Assembly (NCBI RefSeq): GCF_020497125.1
Contig: NC_059075.1
Span: 41,204,003 to 41,268,002, forward strand
Direction of reading: 5' to 3'
Origin: Mauremys mutica
Lineage: Eukaryota; Chordata; Testudines; Geoemydidae
DNA length: 64,000 nucleotides
How positions within the stretch are numbered: the first letter of the stretch is position 1; every line of letters starts with the position of its first letter. The notes under the pieces were generated by a model that worked only from the letters and a program-made list of their open reading frames with translations, had not been told where the DNA came from and did not search any database. Below are positions 32,092-43,404 of this stretch, in pieces. The position numbers were made by a program, and so were the translations under genes.

Positions 32092-33975
32092 TATAGAATG
32101 ATAGAAATATAGGACCAGAAGGGACCTCAATAGGTCAACTAGTCCAGTCCCCTGCCCTGAGGCACGACTAAGTATTATCTAGACCATCCCTGACAGATTT
32201 TTGTCTAGTGTGTTTTTAAAAACCTCCAGTGATGGAGATTCCACAATTTCCCTAGGTAATTTATTTCAGTTTGTAATTACCCTTACAGTTAGAGAGTTTC
32301 CCTAATGTCTAACCTAACTCTCCCTCATTGCAATTTAAGCTCATTACTTCTTTTCCTGTCCTCAGTGGATAAGGAGAAAAATTTATCACTCTCCTCTTTA
32401 TCACAACTTTTTATGTACTGGAAGACTATTACGATGTTCCCCACTTAGTCTTCACTTCTCCAAACTAAACAAATCTAGTTTTTTTCAGTCTTTCCTCATA
32501 GATCATGTTTTCTAGACCTTTAATCATTTTTGCTGCTTTCCTCATGACTTTCTCCAATTTGTTCACCCCTTTCCCAAAGTGTGGTGCCCAGAACTGGACA
32601 CGGTACAGCTGAAGCCTTATCAGTGATGAGTAAAGTAGAAGAATTACTTCCCCTGTCTAGCTTACAACACTCTTGCTAATATATCCCAGAATGTTGTTTA
32701 CTTTTTCTACAATCATATTATGTTAATAGCTCATGTTTAGTTTCAGAGTAGCAGCCGTGTTAGTCTGTATCCGTAAAAAGAACAGGAGTACTTGTGGCAC
32801 CTTAGAGACTAACAAACGAAAGCTTATGCTCAAATAAATTTGTTAGTCTCTAAGGTGTCACAAGTACTCCTGTTCTTTTTACATATTTAGTTTGTGATCC
32901 ATGCTAACCCCCAAGTCCTTTTCTGCAGTAATCCCTCCTATGCAGTCATTTCCCATTTTGTATTTGTGCAATTGATTATTCCTTCCTAAGTGTAGTACTT
33001 TGCAATTGTCTGTCCTGAATTTCATCCTGTTTATTTCAAACCCATTTCTCTTGTTTGACAAGATCATTTTGAATTCTAATCCTGTCCTCCAACGCACTTG
33101 CAACCCCTCCCAAGTTGGTATCATCTGCAAACTTTGTAAGTGTATTCTCTATGCCATTATCCATGTAATTTGTAAAGATACTGTATAGAAAAGATATTGG
33201 ACCCAGGACAGATACCTGTGGGATCCCACTCAATATGCTCTTCTAGCTTGACTGTGAACTATTGATAACTACTCTCTGACTATGTTTTTCCAACCCATTG
33301 TGCACCTACCTTATAGTAGGCTAGGCTATATTTCCCTAGTTTTCTTACGAGAAGGTTATGTGAGACAATATCAAAAGCCTTACTAAACTTGAGATATATC
33401 ACATCTACTGCTTTCCTCTTATCCTGTTAAAATAGGATATTAGGTTGGTGTGATATGGTTTGTTCTTGACAAATCCATGTTGACTGTTACTTTTCACCTT
33501 ATTGTCTTCTAGATGCCTACAAATTGATTGTTTGATTATTTGTTGTATTATCTTTCTGGGTACCAATATTAAGCTGACTCATCTATAATTTCCTAGGTTG
33601 TCCTTATTCCCCTCTTTAGAGATAGGTACTATATTTTCACTTTTCCAGTCCTCTGGGATCTCTCCCGTCAGCCACAAGCTCTCAAAGACAATTGCTAATG
33701 GCTCAGAGATCTCTTCAGCAACTTCCTTAAACATTCTAGGATGTATTTAGTCAGGGCCTGCCTACTTGAAGACATTTAACTTGTCTAAGTAATTCTTAAC
33801 TTGTTCTTTCCCTATTTTAGCCTCAGAGCCTATCCCATTTACACTGATGTTCACTATGTTAATTGTCTGATCACTGCTAACCTTTTTTGTGAAAACTGAA
33901 ACAAAAAACACATTTAACATTTCAGCCATTGCTGCGTTTTTTGTTATTTTACATTTTATGTCCCAAAGAAGCACT
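32092..33975 (-). pseudogene. older CR1 LINE copy, decayed
   Basis: Minus-strand CR1 with the 3' end at 32092 (ATAGAATGATAGAAATATAGGACCAGAAGGGACC) and fragments of the reverse transcriptase: SVLGPI.FLYSIFTNYMD, KFADDTNLGGVASALEDRI, MKFRTDNCKVLHLG. It continues to the 5' side with EAKIGKEQVKNYLDKLNVFK near 33770. Split by the SINE at 32744-32881. Many stops and frameshifts; same general subfamily as the copy at 5640-10290. Confidence 0.85.
32744..32881 (+). mobile_element. short retroposon B, fold-back
   Basis: Head CAGAGTAGCAGCCGTGTTAGTCTGTATCC, then arm 32773-32816, a 22-nt loop and an inverted arm 32839-32882 with one mismatch, the last base lying in the repeat. It is flanked by 12-bp duplications with one mismatch (CATGTTTAGTTT 32732-32743 and CATATTTAGTTT 32882-32893). 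Inserted into the older CR1. Confidence 0.93.
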
Positions 33976-34530
33976 ACATTTACAAAAATAACTGAAGAAG
34001 GTTTTTGAGGGATTGACAGATTACAGGCAGATTAATCTACTGTCACAGGCTCAGTAGAAATATGTGGCTTGAGTTAATAACATGGAACTGGAACCACATA
34101 GGAAAAAAGTTTTTAAAAAATTAGAAATGCCATTATTTAGCCAGCATCATTAATCCTCATAGTTTGAATCCAGAATAGGAAGACGAAGCTGAAATACGGT
34201 TGATGGAACATAATCTTGATTTATTTATTTCTGTTTTAGCATTTAAAATTGAAGATCCAGATTTCTGTGTGAAATATTTAGAAAGGAGGTTGTGTCAGGT
34301 TATTGCATCAAAATTATGGAAAACTATGCTATCAGAATCACTGAAGATAGGACAGTTAAATTCAGAATATTGTCAGTTTTAAAAAGACTGGCACTCCTAT
34401 CTAGCCAGCTCAACATCAGTTGAACATGTTTTTAGCATATTTATATTTATTTGGTTAAAAAATTGTATTAGGCTACTGATAGATGCTGAAAAAAATCAAG
34501 CTAATGTTGGTAAAAGTAGTATTATAATGG
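33976..34530 (+). pseudogene. hAT relic, C-terminal dimerisation region
   Basis: Plus-strand pieces read EDPDFCVKYLERRLCQVIASKLWK (about 34250) and, at 34401-34440, LASSTSVEHVFSI, matching the S-x-x-x-V-E-R-x-F-S core of hAT dimerisation domains. Same orientation and order as the BED/DUF659 pieces upstream, so the three are best read as one old hAT gene opened by H2 and two CR1 insertions. Confidence 0.72.
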
Positions 34531-34898
34531 GTATATCAGCTCAGTGAGGCTGGTGAGGGATGTATCTGGGAACATACCCGAGTAACAAGGGACGCAGTTA
34601 TTGAAAAAGAGAAAAAGGTCTTGAAATGTCAGTTGAGGTTTGGAGAGAAACTGAGGGTGCTAATTCTATGTAGGGCTGGAGTTCCAAGACTAGGATGGGC
34701 TGTAACCCTTCTCATTTCACTTTTGAGGGTCTGCTGGAAATGTTTAGAGTCCTGGGTTGAAACAAGTTTGCTGGGAGAAGGGGCTTCCTCCCTGAAAAGG
34801 AAGGACTTGGAAGGAACCAAAAGGGCTCAGAAATCTCTCTTTTTTTTTTAAATAAAAAGGAAAAGTACTCCCATTATTTACTTGGTGTATTCATTATG

Positions 34899-34989
34899 AG
34901 CTTGATCCTGCAAGGTGCTAAGCACCCACAACTCTCACTGAAGTCAGTGAGAGTTGAGGGTGTTCAGCCTCTTGAAGGATCGAGCCCTA
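34899..34989. repeat. palindromic MITE-like repeat
   Basis: AGCTTGATCCTGCAAGGTGCTAAGCACCC...CTCACTGAAGTCAGTGAGAG...GTTCAGCCTCTTGAAGGATCGAGCCC forms an imperfect inverted repeat along its whole length. I have seen this type of repeat in sauropsid genomes, but the class is uncertain. Confidence 0.6.
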
Positions 34990-36129
34990 TAGATGAAACT
35001 GTTAGCGGCACCTAGAGTTAAGGTTTCTGAACACTTTCCATTATAAGACCCTGTGTTCAGTTGCTTATAACATTACAAAGCTTTAATAATTTGGGTTGAA
35101 GTTTTCCATGCTGGATGTCTCCCTCATGTTTATTTCTCTCATTTCAACAAAAATAGTCCGGCTGTTTCTGAGAATCAGGTGAGGGGGAAAATATATTGTT
35201 TTGCCAATATTAAAATATTCTTACAATTATTTAATTGAGAAGCTCAGGCACCTTTACGGTTTGGAGCAAAGATCTGAAATTTGGCAGGGTTCACTCTGGG
35301 GACAAATAGGTGTCTTTTGCTATCCCCAGGATAATCCACCCAAATTATAACTCTCTGACAATCACTTTTGGAACACGTTCAGTAGAGGCTTGTTAGCATC
35401 TGGCAACTAAATTTGCTGAACATTCTCTTTCTACTGAGAATGAGAATTCTCTTTCTACTCCTATGCTTTCCTCTGACAGAACTCCATGCCAAACACAATA
35501 AGAATGGCCTCAGAGAGCTTTCTGAGCAAGCTCCAGGCAGCAGTAAGCAAGACTTTTCCTGCCATTGTTCCTCACTGGTGCCAAGAGGTGCTGTTCTGCT
35601 GGTCACCAGAAATGAAAGCAGGAACTTAGAAGACTTTGTCTCTTGTGGTCTTAAAGCTCCTCCTTCAAGCATACATGCAGCATGAAGACAAAGGAAAAAG
35701 AGGCCTGACTGGAGTGCAGATGGGTGAGCAGCAAGAGAGGAATAGGGGCAGGCTAAGGATGCAAGGTGAGTGGGGAAATAGGAGAAGGTAGAACGGAACA
35801 GACTAGCATGGGGGACAGGAGCAGAGTGGACAAGCAAGGAGACAGGGACAGAAGGGTCTTTACCACTGGAGAACAATCCCCTGCATATAACCCAGGATTC
35901 CTGAGTCCTAACATTCCTCTCCCATCAGCAAATATCTCTGAAACCCACTGGCAAAATGATGTGTCTCATCACTTTCTAGTATCTGGTGCATATAGAGGAT
36001 AATAGTCTACTACTAGTACCAGTTACTCTGCTAGCAAAAGTGGTAGAGTTCTATGCAGTGAATCTAAATTTTCAACCCTTCTGATGACCCATGTGGAGAT
36101 CAGTGTGGTTCCACATGATAAAATTTCTG
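34990..36129. other. unassigned DNA
   Basis: No gene recognised. The 165-residue minus-strand frame at 35379-35876 has no recognisable domain and no codon support, so I do not call it. Confidence 0.45.
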
Positions 36130-37540
36130 GGGAGGGTTTCAGAAGAAGAGTGTAAATGCTGTGCCAACATTCAGAAAAAGCAAGCAGGCTGACCCAGGTA
36201 ATTGTGGCCATATTAGCCTGACATCAGTCTTGGGCAAAATGATGTATGAGCTGATACAAGATTCAGTTAATAAAGAATTAATGCCAGTGAACTTGGTTTT
36301 TATGGAAAATGACTTGTCAAACAAACCTGATTTCATTTTTTTATGAGATAACAATTTGGTTGATTAAGGTAACTGCGTAAGTGTAATATTCTTAGGCTTT
36401 TGTAAGGCCTTTGGCTTTATACTGAACAACATTCTTATTTAAAAAAATAGCACTGTACAGTATCAGCAATGCATATGTTTAATGGATACTGAACTAGCTA
36501 ACTGATAGATCTTAAAAAGTAGTTGTCAATGGGAAATCATCATTGAATAGAGGTGTTTCTAGTGGAGATCTGCAGGGATCAGTTCTAGGCCCGGTGCTAT
36601 TCAACATTTTCTATCAATGATCTGGAAGTAAATTTAAAATCACTGCTGATAAAATATGTGGGTGACACAAAGACTGGTGGAGTGGGAAATAAGGATGGAG
36701 ACAGGGCAATCATACAGAGCAATCTGGATTGCTTGGCAAGCATGGCCTATTCAAACAAAATGCATTTTAATATAGCCCAAGGCAAGGATATATATGAACA
36801 AAGAATTCAGGCCATACATGCAGAATGGGGGACTGTATCCTGGAAAGCACTGACTGAAAGAATTTACTGTCTTATTGGACAACCAGCTCAACGTGGGTTC
36901 CTGTTGTGATGCTGTGGCAAAAAGGGCTAATGTGATCTTTAAAGGTATAAATAAGGGGGTAGTGAGTAGGAGTAGGGAAGTGTATGAGGCATTGCTGAGA
37001 CCAGTACTAGAATACTGCCTACAGTTCTTGTGTCCACATTTTAAAAAAGGATGCTGAAAAATTGGTGATGGTGCAGAAAAGAACCACAAAATTATTTGAG
37101 AGCTGAAGAAAATGCCTTACAGAGAGAGAGAGTTAAGGAGCTCAGTCTATTTAGTTTACCAAAAAGAAGATTGAGAAGTGAGTTGATTACAATGTATGAG
37201 TACCTGCATGAGGAGAAAATACCAAGGTACTAAAGGACTTTTGAATGTAGCAGAGAACAGCATAAGAACCGATTATTGGAAGATGAAGCCAGACAAAACT
37301 AGAAGTAAGACACAAATTTTGAACCGGGAAGGTGCTTAATCATTGGAACAAACTACCAAGGAAGTGGTGGATTCTCTCTCTTGTTGTCTTCAAATAAAGA
37401 CTGAATCCCTTTCTGAAGGTATGCTTTAGTCAAACACAAATTATTGGGCTTAACACAGGGGTAACTGGGTGAAATTTGATGGCTTGTGACATACTGAAGA
37501 TCAGACTAGACATTATTGTCCCTTTTGTACTTAGAATTTA
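36130..37540 (+). pseudogene. old CR1-type LINE relic
   Basis: Plus-strand remnants in order: ADPGNCGHISLTSVLGKMMYELIQDSVNKEL (about 36190), SLDLCRDQF-like [15 protein letters not shown] (about 36570), YVGDTKTGGVGNKDGD (about 36655), and GINKGVVSRSREVYEALLRPVLEYCLQFLCPHFKKGC (36930-37057). The tail continues to about 37540. Highly mutated. Confidence 0.75.
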
Positions 37541-37831
37541 TGAAAATTTTAGGAAAAATACATTAAAAAATCTACATTAAAAGAATTTTAAAGTTGTAGA
37601 GTCTTGTACTCATAAGTTAACCTAAATTCTGGTATTTCCTTTCTGAACAACCTTAACTCTGCCCCTTGCATGTATGCGTTATGATATAGTCTTCAATTAC
37701 ATGATCAACTACTACTTTTTCCACAGAACCCCTGCCTCGTTCTGTGCACAGTATGGATGGTACTTGGAGAAAGATCAGGGTCATGTATTATTATTATTAT
37801 TACCAGAGCATCTAGGAGTCTAGTCATAGAA

Positions 37832-38144
37832 CAGGGGTTCTCAAACTTGATTGCACCACTGCCCCCTTCTAACAACAAAAATTACTACACAACCCCAGGA
37901 GGGCGGACTGAAGCCTGAGCCCGCCCAAGCCCCGCTGCCCTGAGCGAGGGGGTCGAAGCCAAAGCCTGAGTCCTGCCGCCTTGGGCAAGGGGGCTGAAGC
38001 TGAAGCACTTGGGCTTTGGCCCTTGGTGGTGGAACTCAGGCTTTGTCCCCAGGCCCCAGCAAGTCTAACGCCTGTCCTGACAATTCCATTAAAATAGGGT
38101 TGTGACCCATTTTGGGGTTCCAACCCACAGTTTGAGAACTACTG
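37832..38144. mobile_element. hAT-like MITE, GGTTCTCAAAC family
   Basis: Ends CAGGGGTTCTCAAACTTG and CAGTTTGAGAACTACTG. The 8-bp duplication is TCATAGAA (37824-37831) and TCACAGAA (38145-38152), one mismatch. GC-rich interior with AAGCCTGAGCCC repeats. Confidence 0.9.
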
Positions 38145-38458
38145 TCACAGAACAATTGTCTGTAGGACCTATGCCTGATTTGATGCAGAATTTGGAAGAT
38201 GTGTAGTGAATGAGGCAGGCTAGTAAAGGGAGAGAAAAATGCTCTTGTGATTAAAGCAGTTGAATACCACCCTGGAAATAGTATATGATCATAATGTAAC
38301 CTTCATTCTGGTATTTCCCAACTTTTGAATGCTTGACTTTGCAAGCTTAATGTTCTTTTAACATTATTTTTAAATGTAATTTTATATACAGTAGACTTCT
38401 GCTTTGGGAAAAGATCTCTCTGAGGAGGTGCAGTGCACACTTCAGAATTACCATAGAA

Positions 38459-38769
38459 CAGGGGTCAGCAACCTTTCAGAAGTGGTGTGCCGAGTCTTCA
38501 TTTATTCACTCTAATTTAAGATTTTGCGTGCCAGTAATACATTTTAACGTTTTTAGAAGGTCTTTTTCTATAAGTCTATAATATATAACTAAACTATTGT
38601 TGTATGTAAAGTAAATAAGGTTTTTAAAATGTTTAAGAAGCTTCATTTAAAATTAAATTAAAATGCAGAGCCCCCCGGACCGGTGGCCAGGACCTGGGCA
38701 GTGTGAGTGCCAATGAAAATCAGCTCGTGTGCCACCTTTGGCACGCGTGCCAGAGGTTGCCTACCCCTG
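38459..38769. mobile_element. hAT-like MITE, GGTCGGCAACC family (short form)
   Basis: Ends CAGGGGTCAGCAACC and GGTTGCCTACCCCTG with a perfect 8-bp duplication CCATAGAA (38451-38458 and 38770-38777). It shares its left 200 bp with 6324-7537 but lacks the minisatellite. Confidence 0.93.
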
Positions 38770-39095
38770 CCATAGAAGAAGAATATCCATGCTAAGGGAT
38801 GTTTCTGTTTTTAAAAGAATTTGATGGTCATGGCCCTTTGGTTGCTTTGGCTTACCACATATATGGAAGGATATATGTGAAAGAGTGTTATATTTACCTA
38901 CTCGGTAGACTGAGAATTTGAGTATTGGCCTAGATGCACTAGGCTGGCTGAGCTGTGCTTAGTGCAAGTCATGAGAAGTTGAACTGGGAGGAGTAGATGT
39001 GGCATTAAGTAAGCCACCTTTGTGACTTTTTTCTTATTCTGGGGCCGTGAATGCTGTCCCAAACAATATAGCAGATGCAGGAGTAGTCTCTAGCT

Positions 39096-39843
39096 CAGGG
39101 CTGGGCAAACTATGGCCCGTGGGCCACATCCGGCCCATCAGATCTTTAAATCTGGCCCTTGAGGTCCCACCAGGGAGTGGGGTCGGGGGCTTGCCCCGCT
39201 CCGCATGTGCCATGGCTCCTTGTGGCTCCTGGGAAGCAGCTGGCATGTCCCCCCTCCAGCTCCTATGCATTAGGGCAGCCAGGGGGCCTTGCACGCTGCC
39301 CCCACCCCAAGCCCCACACCTGAAGCTCCCATTGGCCGGGAACTGTGACCAATGGGAGCTGTGGGGGCAGTGCCTGCGGACAGGGCAGTGGACAGAGTCG
39401 CCTGGCCGCGCCACCGTGTAGGAGCTGGAGGGGGGACATGCCGCTCCTTCCGGGAGCTGCCTGAGGTAAGTGCTGCCCGGAGCCGCCACCCCCCGCGCCC
39501 CAACCCCCTGCCCCAGCCCTGATCTCCTTCCTGCCCTCCAAACCCCTTGATCCCAGCCCGGAGCCCCCTGCTGTACCCCAAACCCCTCATCCATGGGCCC
39601 ACACCAGAGCCCGCACCCCCAGCCGGAGTCCTCACCCCCCCACACACTTCAATCACCTGCCCCAGCCCGGAGCCCCTTCCTGCACACTGACCTCCTCATT
39701 TCTGGCCCCACCCCAGAGCCCGCAACCCCTAGCTGGAGCCCTTACCCTCTTCCCTCATTCCTATCACCAATTTCATGAGCATTCATGGTCCACCATACAA
39801 TTTCCATACCCAGATGTGGCCTGGAGGCTAAGAAGTTTGCCCG
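39096..39843. mobile_element. hAT-like MITE, right end lost
   Basis: Left end CAGGGCTGGGCAAACTATGGCCC; right part ...GGCTAAGAAGTTTGCCC runs directly into another element at 39844. The GC-rich interior creates a 203-residue minus-strand frame that is not a gene. Confidence 0.8.
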
Positions 39844-39927
39844 GGTTTTGGGTCTTTTTCTTATATAGGCTCCTATTACCCCCCATCTCCTGTCTCTATT
39901 TTTCACACTTGCTATCTGGTCACCCTA
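39844..39927. mobile_element. fragment of TAGGGTGACCAGA-type MITE
   Basis: GGTTTTGGGTCTTTTTCTTATATAGGCTCCTATTACCCCC...TTTTTCACACTTGCTATCTGGTCACCCTA is the right two-thirds of the element complete at 52374-52496. Fused to the preceding MITE, suggesting a deletion or recombination. Confidence 0.8.
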
Positions 39928-40335
39928 AGCAGGAAGTACCAGTTGGGATTATACCCTGTTGTGAAATCCATTTCTTATTTTTTCTTACTGAGAAGTTCTG
40001 ACCTTTTAACCTTTCAGACAGCTGAACTGAAAAAAATCCATGGAGGTTCTTTTAGCTACATTTTATCCAACAGTCTCTCCTACTATCACACTAGCAATAG
40101 CAAGAATATAATCCATGTGATGATTACCTGTTCTGTTCATTCCCTCTGGGGCACCTGGCATTGGCCACTGTTGGAAGACAGGATACTGGGGTAACTGGAC
40201 TGTTTGGTCTGACCCATTATGGCCGTTCTTTCGTTACAGTATGTCCAGTAGTTTGAGCCAGTGACTCAGTACTTTCATGTATTTATTTATAATAAGATAA
40301 CTTTATGATCTAGCAGAGATTGTTTATCCATGCAA

Positions 40336-40621
40336 GAGTATGTCTACACTACAAATAAAAACCCACAGCTGGCCCATGCCAGCTGACTCAGACTCATGGG
40401 GCTTGGGCTAAAGGGCTGTTTAACTGTGGTGCAGATGTTCAGGCTCAGGCTGCAGCCCAAGTTCTGGGACCCTCCCACTTCGCAGCACCCTAGAGCCCAG
40501 GCTTCAGCCTGAGTCTGAATGTTTACACCTTAATTAAACAGTTCTTTAGCCCAAGCCGCACAAATCCAAATCAGCTGGCATGGCCTAGCTGCAGGTTTGT
40601 AATTGCAGCATAGACATACCC
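40336..40621. mobile_element. palindromic Harbinger-type MITE
   Basis: 286 bp with ends GAGTATGTCTACACTAC and, inward from the right, GGGTATGTCTATGCTGC, like the TCTACACT termini of the Harbinger elements. 3-bp flanks CAA on both sides (40333-40335, 40622-40624). The interior is a long imperfect palindrome (CAGCTGGCCCATGCCAGCTGACTC versus its complement near 40570). Confidence 0.85.
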
Positions 40622-41012
40622 CAACTCAGTATTGAACCAGTGCCCCATCCTGAGGCTAGAGGGGCACTGTGATGCCAAAGGTACTGCTTTACTGAATTAA
40701 ATGTAAAACTGCGGCCCTGGCTACTTGCTATCATTAAAGATCAGTAACACTTGTTGCAAGAATTGAGATATTAATTTTTGTGTCCCAGCCAAACTCCAGC
40801 AGATTAATTATATTCCTCCTACAGTTTGAATTGAGTGCAGTATTCTTCCCTTCTTGCTTAAAATGTTGTGTAGTATTGCTGTACACTGTTCAGCATCTGC
40901 CTTGTTCCATTCCAGAGATGAATGCATGTTTAGATGATGGAAGAATTGAAATGTATTATCACCATGCTGCCCTGTAGAGAGTGGTTCCTGGGGAATATTA
41001 TATTGAGACATT

Positions 41013-41263
41013 GGCTATGGCTACATTAGCGCTTCAAAGCGCTCCCGCGGCAGCGCTTTGAAGCGCTAAGTGTAGTCAAAGCCCCAGCGCTGGGAGAAAG
41101 CTCTCCCAGCGCTGTCCGTACTCCAGCTCCCTGTGGGGAATAACGGACAGCGCTGGGGCTTTGACTACACTGGCGCTTTGTAGCGCCGCAATTTGCAGCG
41201 CTGCAGAGGGTGTTTTTTCACACCCTGCTGCAGCGCTGCAAATTTGCAAGTGTAGCCATACCC
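41013..41263. mobile_element. second Harbinger-like MITE, GCGCTT-rich
   Basis: 251 bp with ends GGCTATGGCTACATTAG and, from the right, GGGTATGGCTACACTTG; 3-bp flanks ATT on both sides (41010-41012, 41264-41266). The interior is made of nested inverted repeats of AGCGCTTTGAAGCGC and CAGCGCTGGG. Confidence 0.82.
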
Positions 41264-42643
41264 ATTGTTTGTCATTTTATATGTAACCCTTCTAGCAGGT
41301 GGAGCTGCCAGGAACCAGGGCCAGGTTCAATATCTAGGGGTCCCTTTTCAACAGTACAACACAGAACTGGCATGAACCCTCACCCACTAACCTGGGAAAA
41401 TTACACACCACCCTTAGGCGCCTCTGAAAGGCAATACTTCCCCACTCACAAGCACAGAGTCTGATTGTAGAAAAGAAACTTTTAATGAAAGGAGGGAAGT
41501 CACCTGACATTAATTAGGGAAAATGCCACAAGCAGGATTCGTAAACACAAAATTGTGAGCAGGACACCAACCACAGAATATGTGGGACGGTGTCTTCTGC
41601 CTCATGTCCTTGAGTTCTACAACCAAAAGTTCCTTTACTGTGCCCCTCTCTGCTCCCTAACCATACCCCACTCACAGTGGTTGTCCTCGGTCAGTGAGGA
41701 CCGAGGGTTCAGAGGTGCATCTGTGTGAGTTCACCTTCCACCTGGGGAAGAAGGCACATGGCTTGTTCCACCATCTGAGCCCTTGCTCTGGGTGGCTGCC
41801 TCACCAGCCTGGCCACCTTGCCAGCTGCTGTTCCTCGCTGTCTGGCCAGCCGCCTTTCTGCTCACCTGTCACCTTCTGCCACCTGTCTCTCTGCTGTGAT
41901 GTCTGCAGGTCAGTCTCTTAAGAGTCCACCCAACTCTTAGTGACTTTCAACTCTTAGTGAAGCAGGCTATGCAGAAATGTTATCCCACCACTAGTGTTTT
42001 TAGCTCTAGTAAGCACTTAACATAACAACAGACTCCCAATGGAGCCTATTTAGCTCTGTCTTTGAACAGTGGGGAGGAACAGGTTAAACCAGACGGGGGA
42101 TCCTTAGGAAGAGTCCACACCTCCTGGTTGGGACAGTTGTCCTCACCTCTCTTATTTTCACAAGGGTTTGGTATTCGAGCCCCTGGCTTAGTGAGTTCTT
42201 TTCAACTGAGGGTGACCCCTCAATCAGGACAGGCTCAGAACAGTTCTGCTCCCCTTTACTCATATAGTAAAGATAACATTTTACTACCCCTGCATTCAGG
42301 TAATGTTAAAATTACATAATTAACAGGTTAAAGAAAGAGTGTCTGTACAGCTGGGTATAGTGCTTAGATTATCCAAAAATACAAACTTTGTTTTAAAAGC
42401 TGTAAAATACATATACTACATAAATCTCCAATAACTCAAATTTAGATTAAAAATTAATGATGCAGTTTAGTTATTAGCATTCAAATATTGAGGTACATCA
42501 CTCATGAAAAGTTATACAGAGAGTTGGTTTAGAAAGCAAATATAGCAATGAGATTGTCTCTCAGTAATTGAGCATTTACAATTGGTTGTCTCTCATTGAA
42601 TCTGAGTCCATCAGAGAAGTATTTCAATTACTTTCCTGATTTT

Positions 42644-42880
42644 AGCAAAAAGAACGAGGAGTACCTGTGGCACCTTCGAGACTAACAAATTTATTTGGGC
42701 ATAAGCTTTCGTGGGCTAGAACCCACTTCATCGGATGCATGCAGTGGAAAATACATTAGGAAGATATATATATACACAGAGAACATGAAAAAATGGGTGT
42801 TGCCATACCAACTGTAATGAGACTAATCAATTAAGTCCTCGTTCTTTTTGCTGATACAGACTAACACGGCTACCACCCTG
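42644..42880 (-). mobile_element. short retroposon D, short fold-back arms
   Basis: Minus-strand head CAGGGTGGTAGCCGTGTTAGTCTGTATCAGCAAAAAGAACGAGGA, then a body that differs from copy A, ending with the inverted copy of AGCAAAAAGAACGAGGA (plus-strand positions 42644-42660 pair with 42836-42852). Flanked by 12-bp repeats with one mismatch (TTTCCTGATTTT 42632-42643, TTTTCTGATTTT 42881-42892). Inserted in the LTR. Confidence 0.88.
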
Positions 42881-43404
42881 TTTTCTGATTTTGCTTCTCA
42901 CCGGTGCTCCAGCTCATCTTTCCTGGTATTGCCAATATCCGGTGATGTGTTCTAGATAGATGTCCCTCAGCCACCTGATGGCATTCGATTTGTAACCCAA
43001 CACCAGTGAAAGTTGATCACTTTGAGCAACACAGGCCTGGTCTACACTATGCGTTTAAACCGAATTTAGCAGCGTTAAACTGATTTAACCCTGCACCCGT
43101 CCACACAACGAGGCCCTTTATATCGATATAAAGGGCTCTTTAAACCGATTTCAGTACTCCTCCCCGACGAGAGGAGCAGCGCTGAAATCGGTATTGCCAT
43201 GTTGGATTAGGATTAGTGTGGCCGCAAATCGACGGTATTGGCCTCCGGGCGGTATCCCACAGTGCACCATTGTGACCGCTCTGGAAAGCAATCTGAACTC
43301 GGATGCACTGGCCAGGTAGACTTTTGAATTTCATTTCCTGTTTGGCCAGCGTGGAGAGCTCACCAGCACAGGTGACCACGCAGAGCTCATCAGCACAGGT
43401 AACA

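Noticed and set aside
35379..35876. 165-residue minus-strand frame as a possible host exon
   Set aside because: No domain, no splice-site support and low-complexity Ser/Leu content. Could not be supported.
39034..39645. 203-residue minus-strand frame
   Set aside because: Shadow of the GC-rich interior of the MITE at 39096-39843; overlapping frames of similar length exist on both strands.
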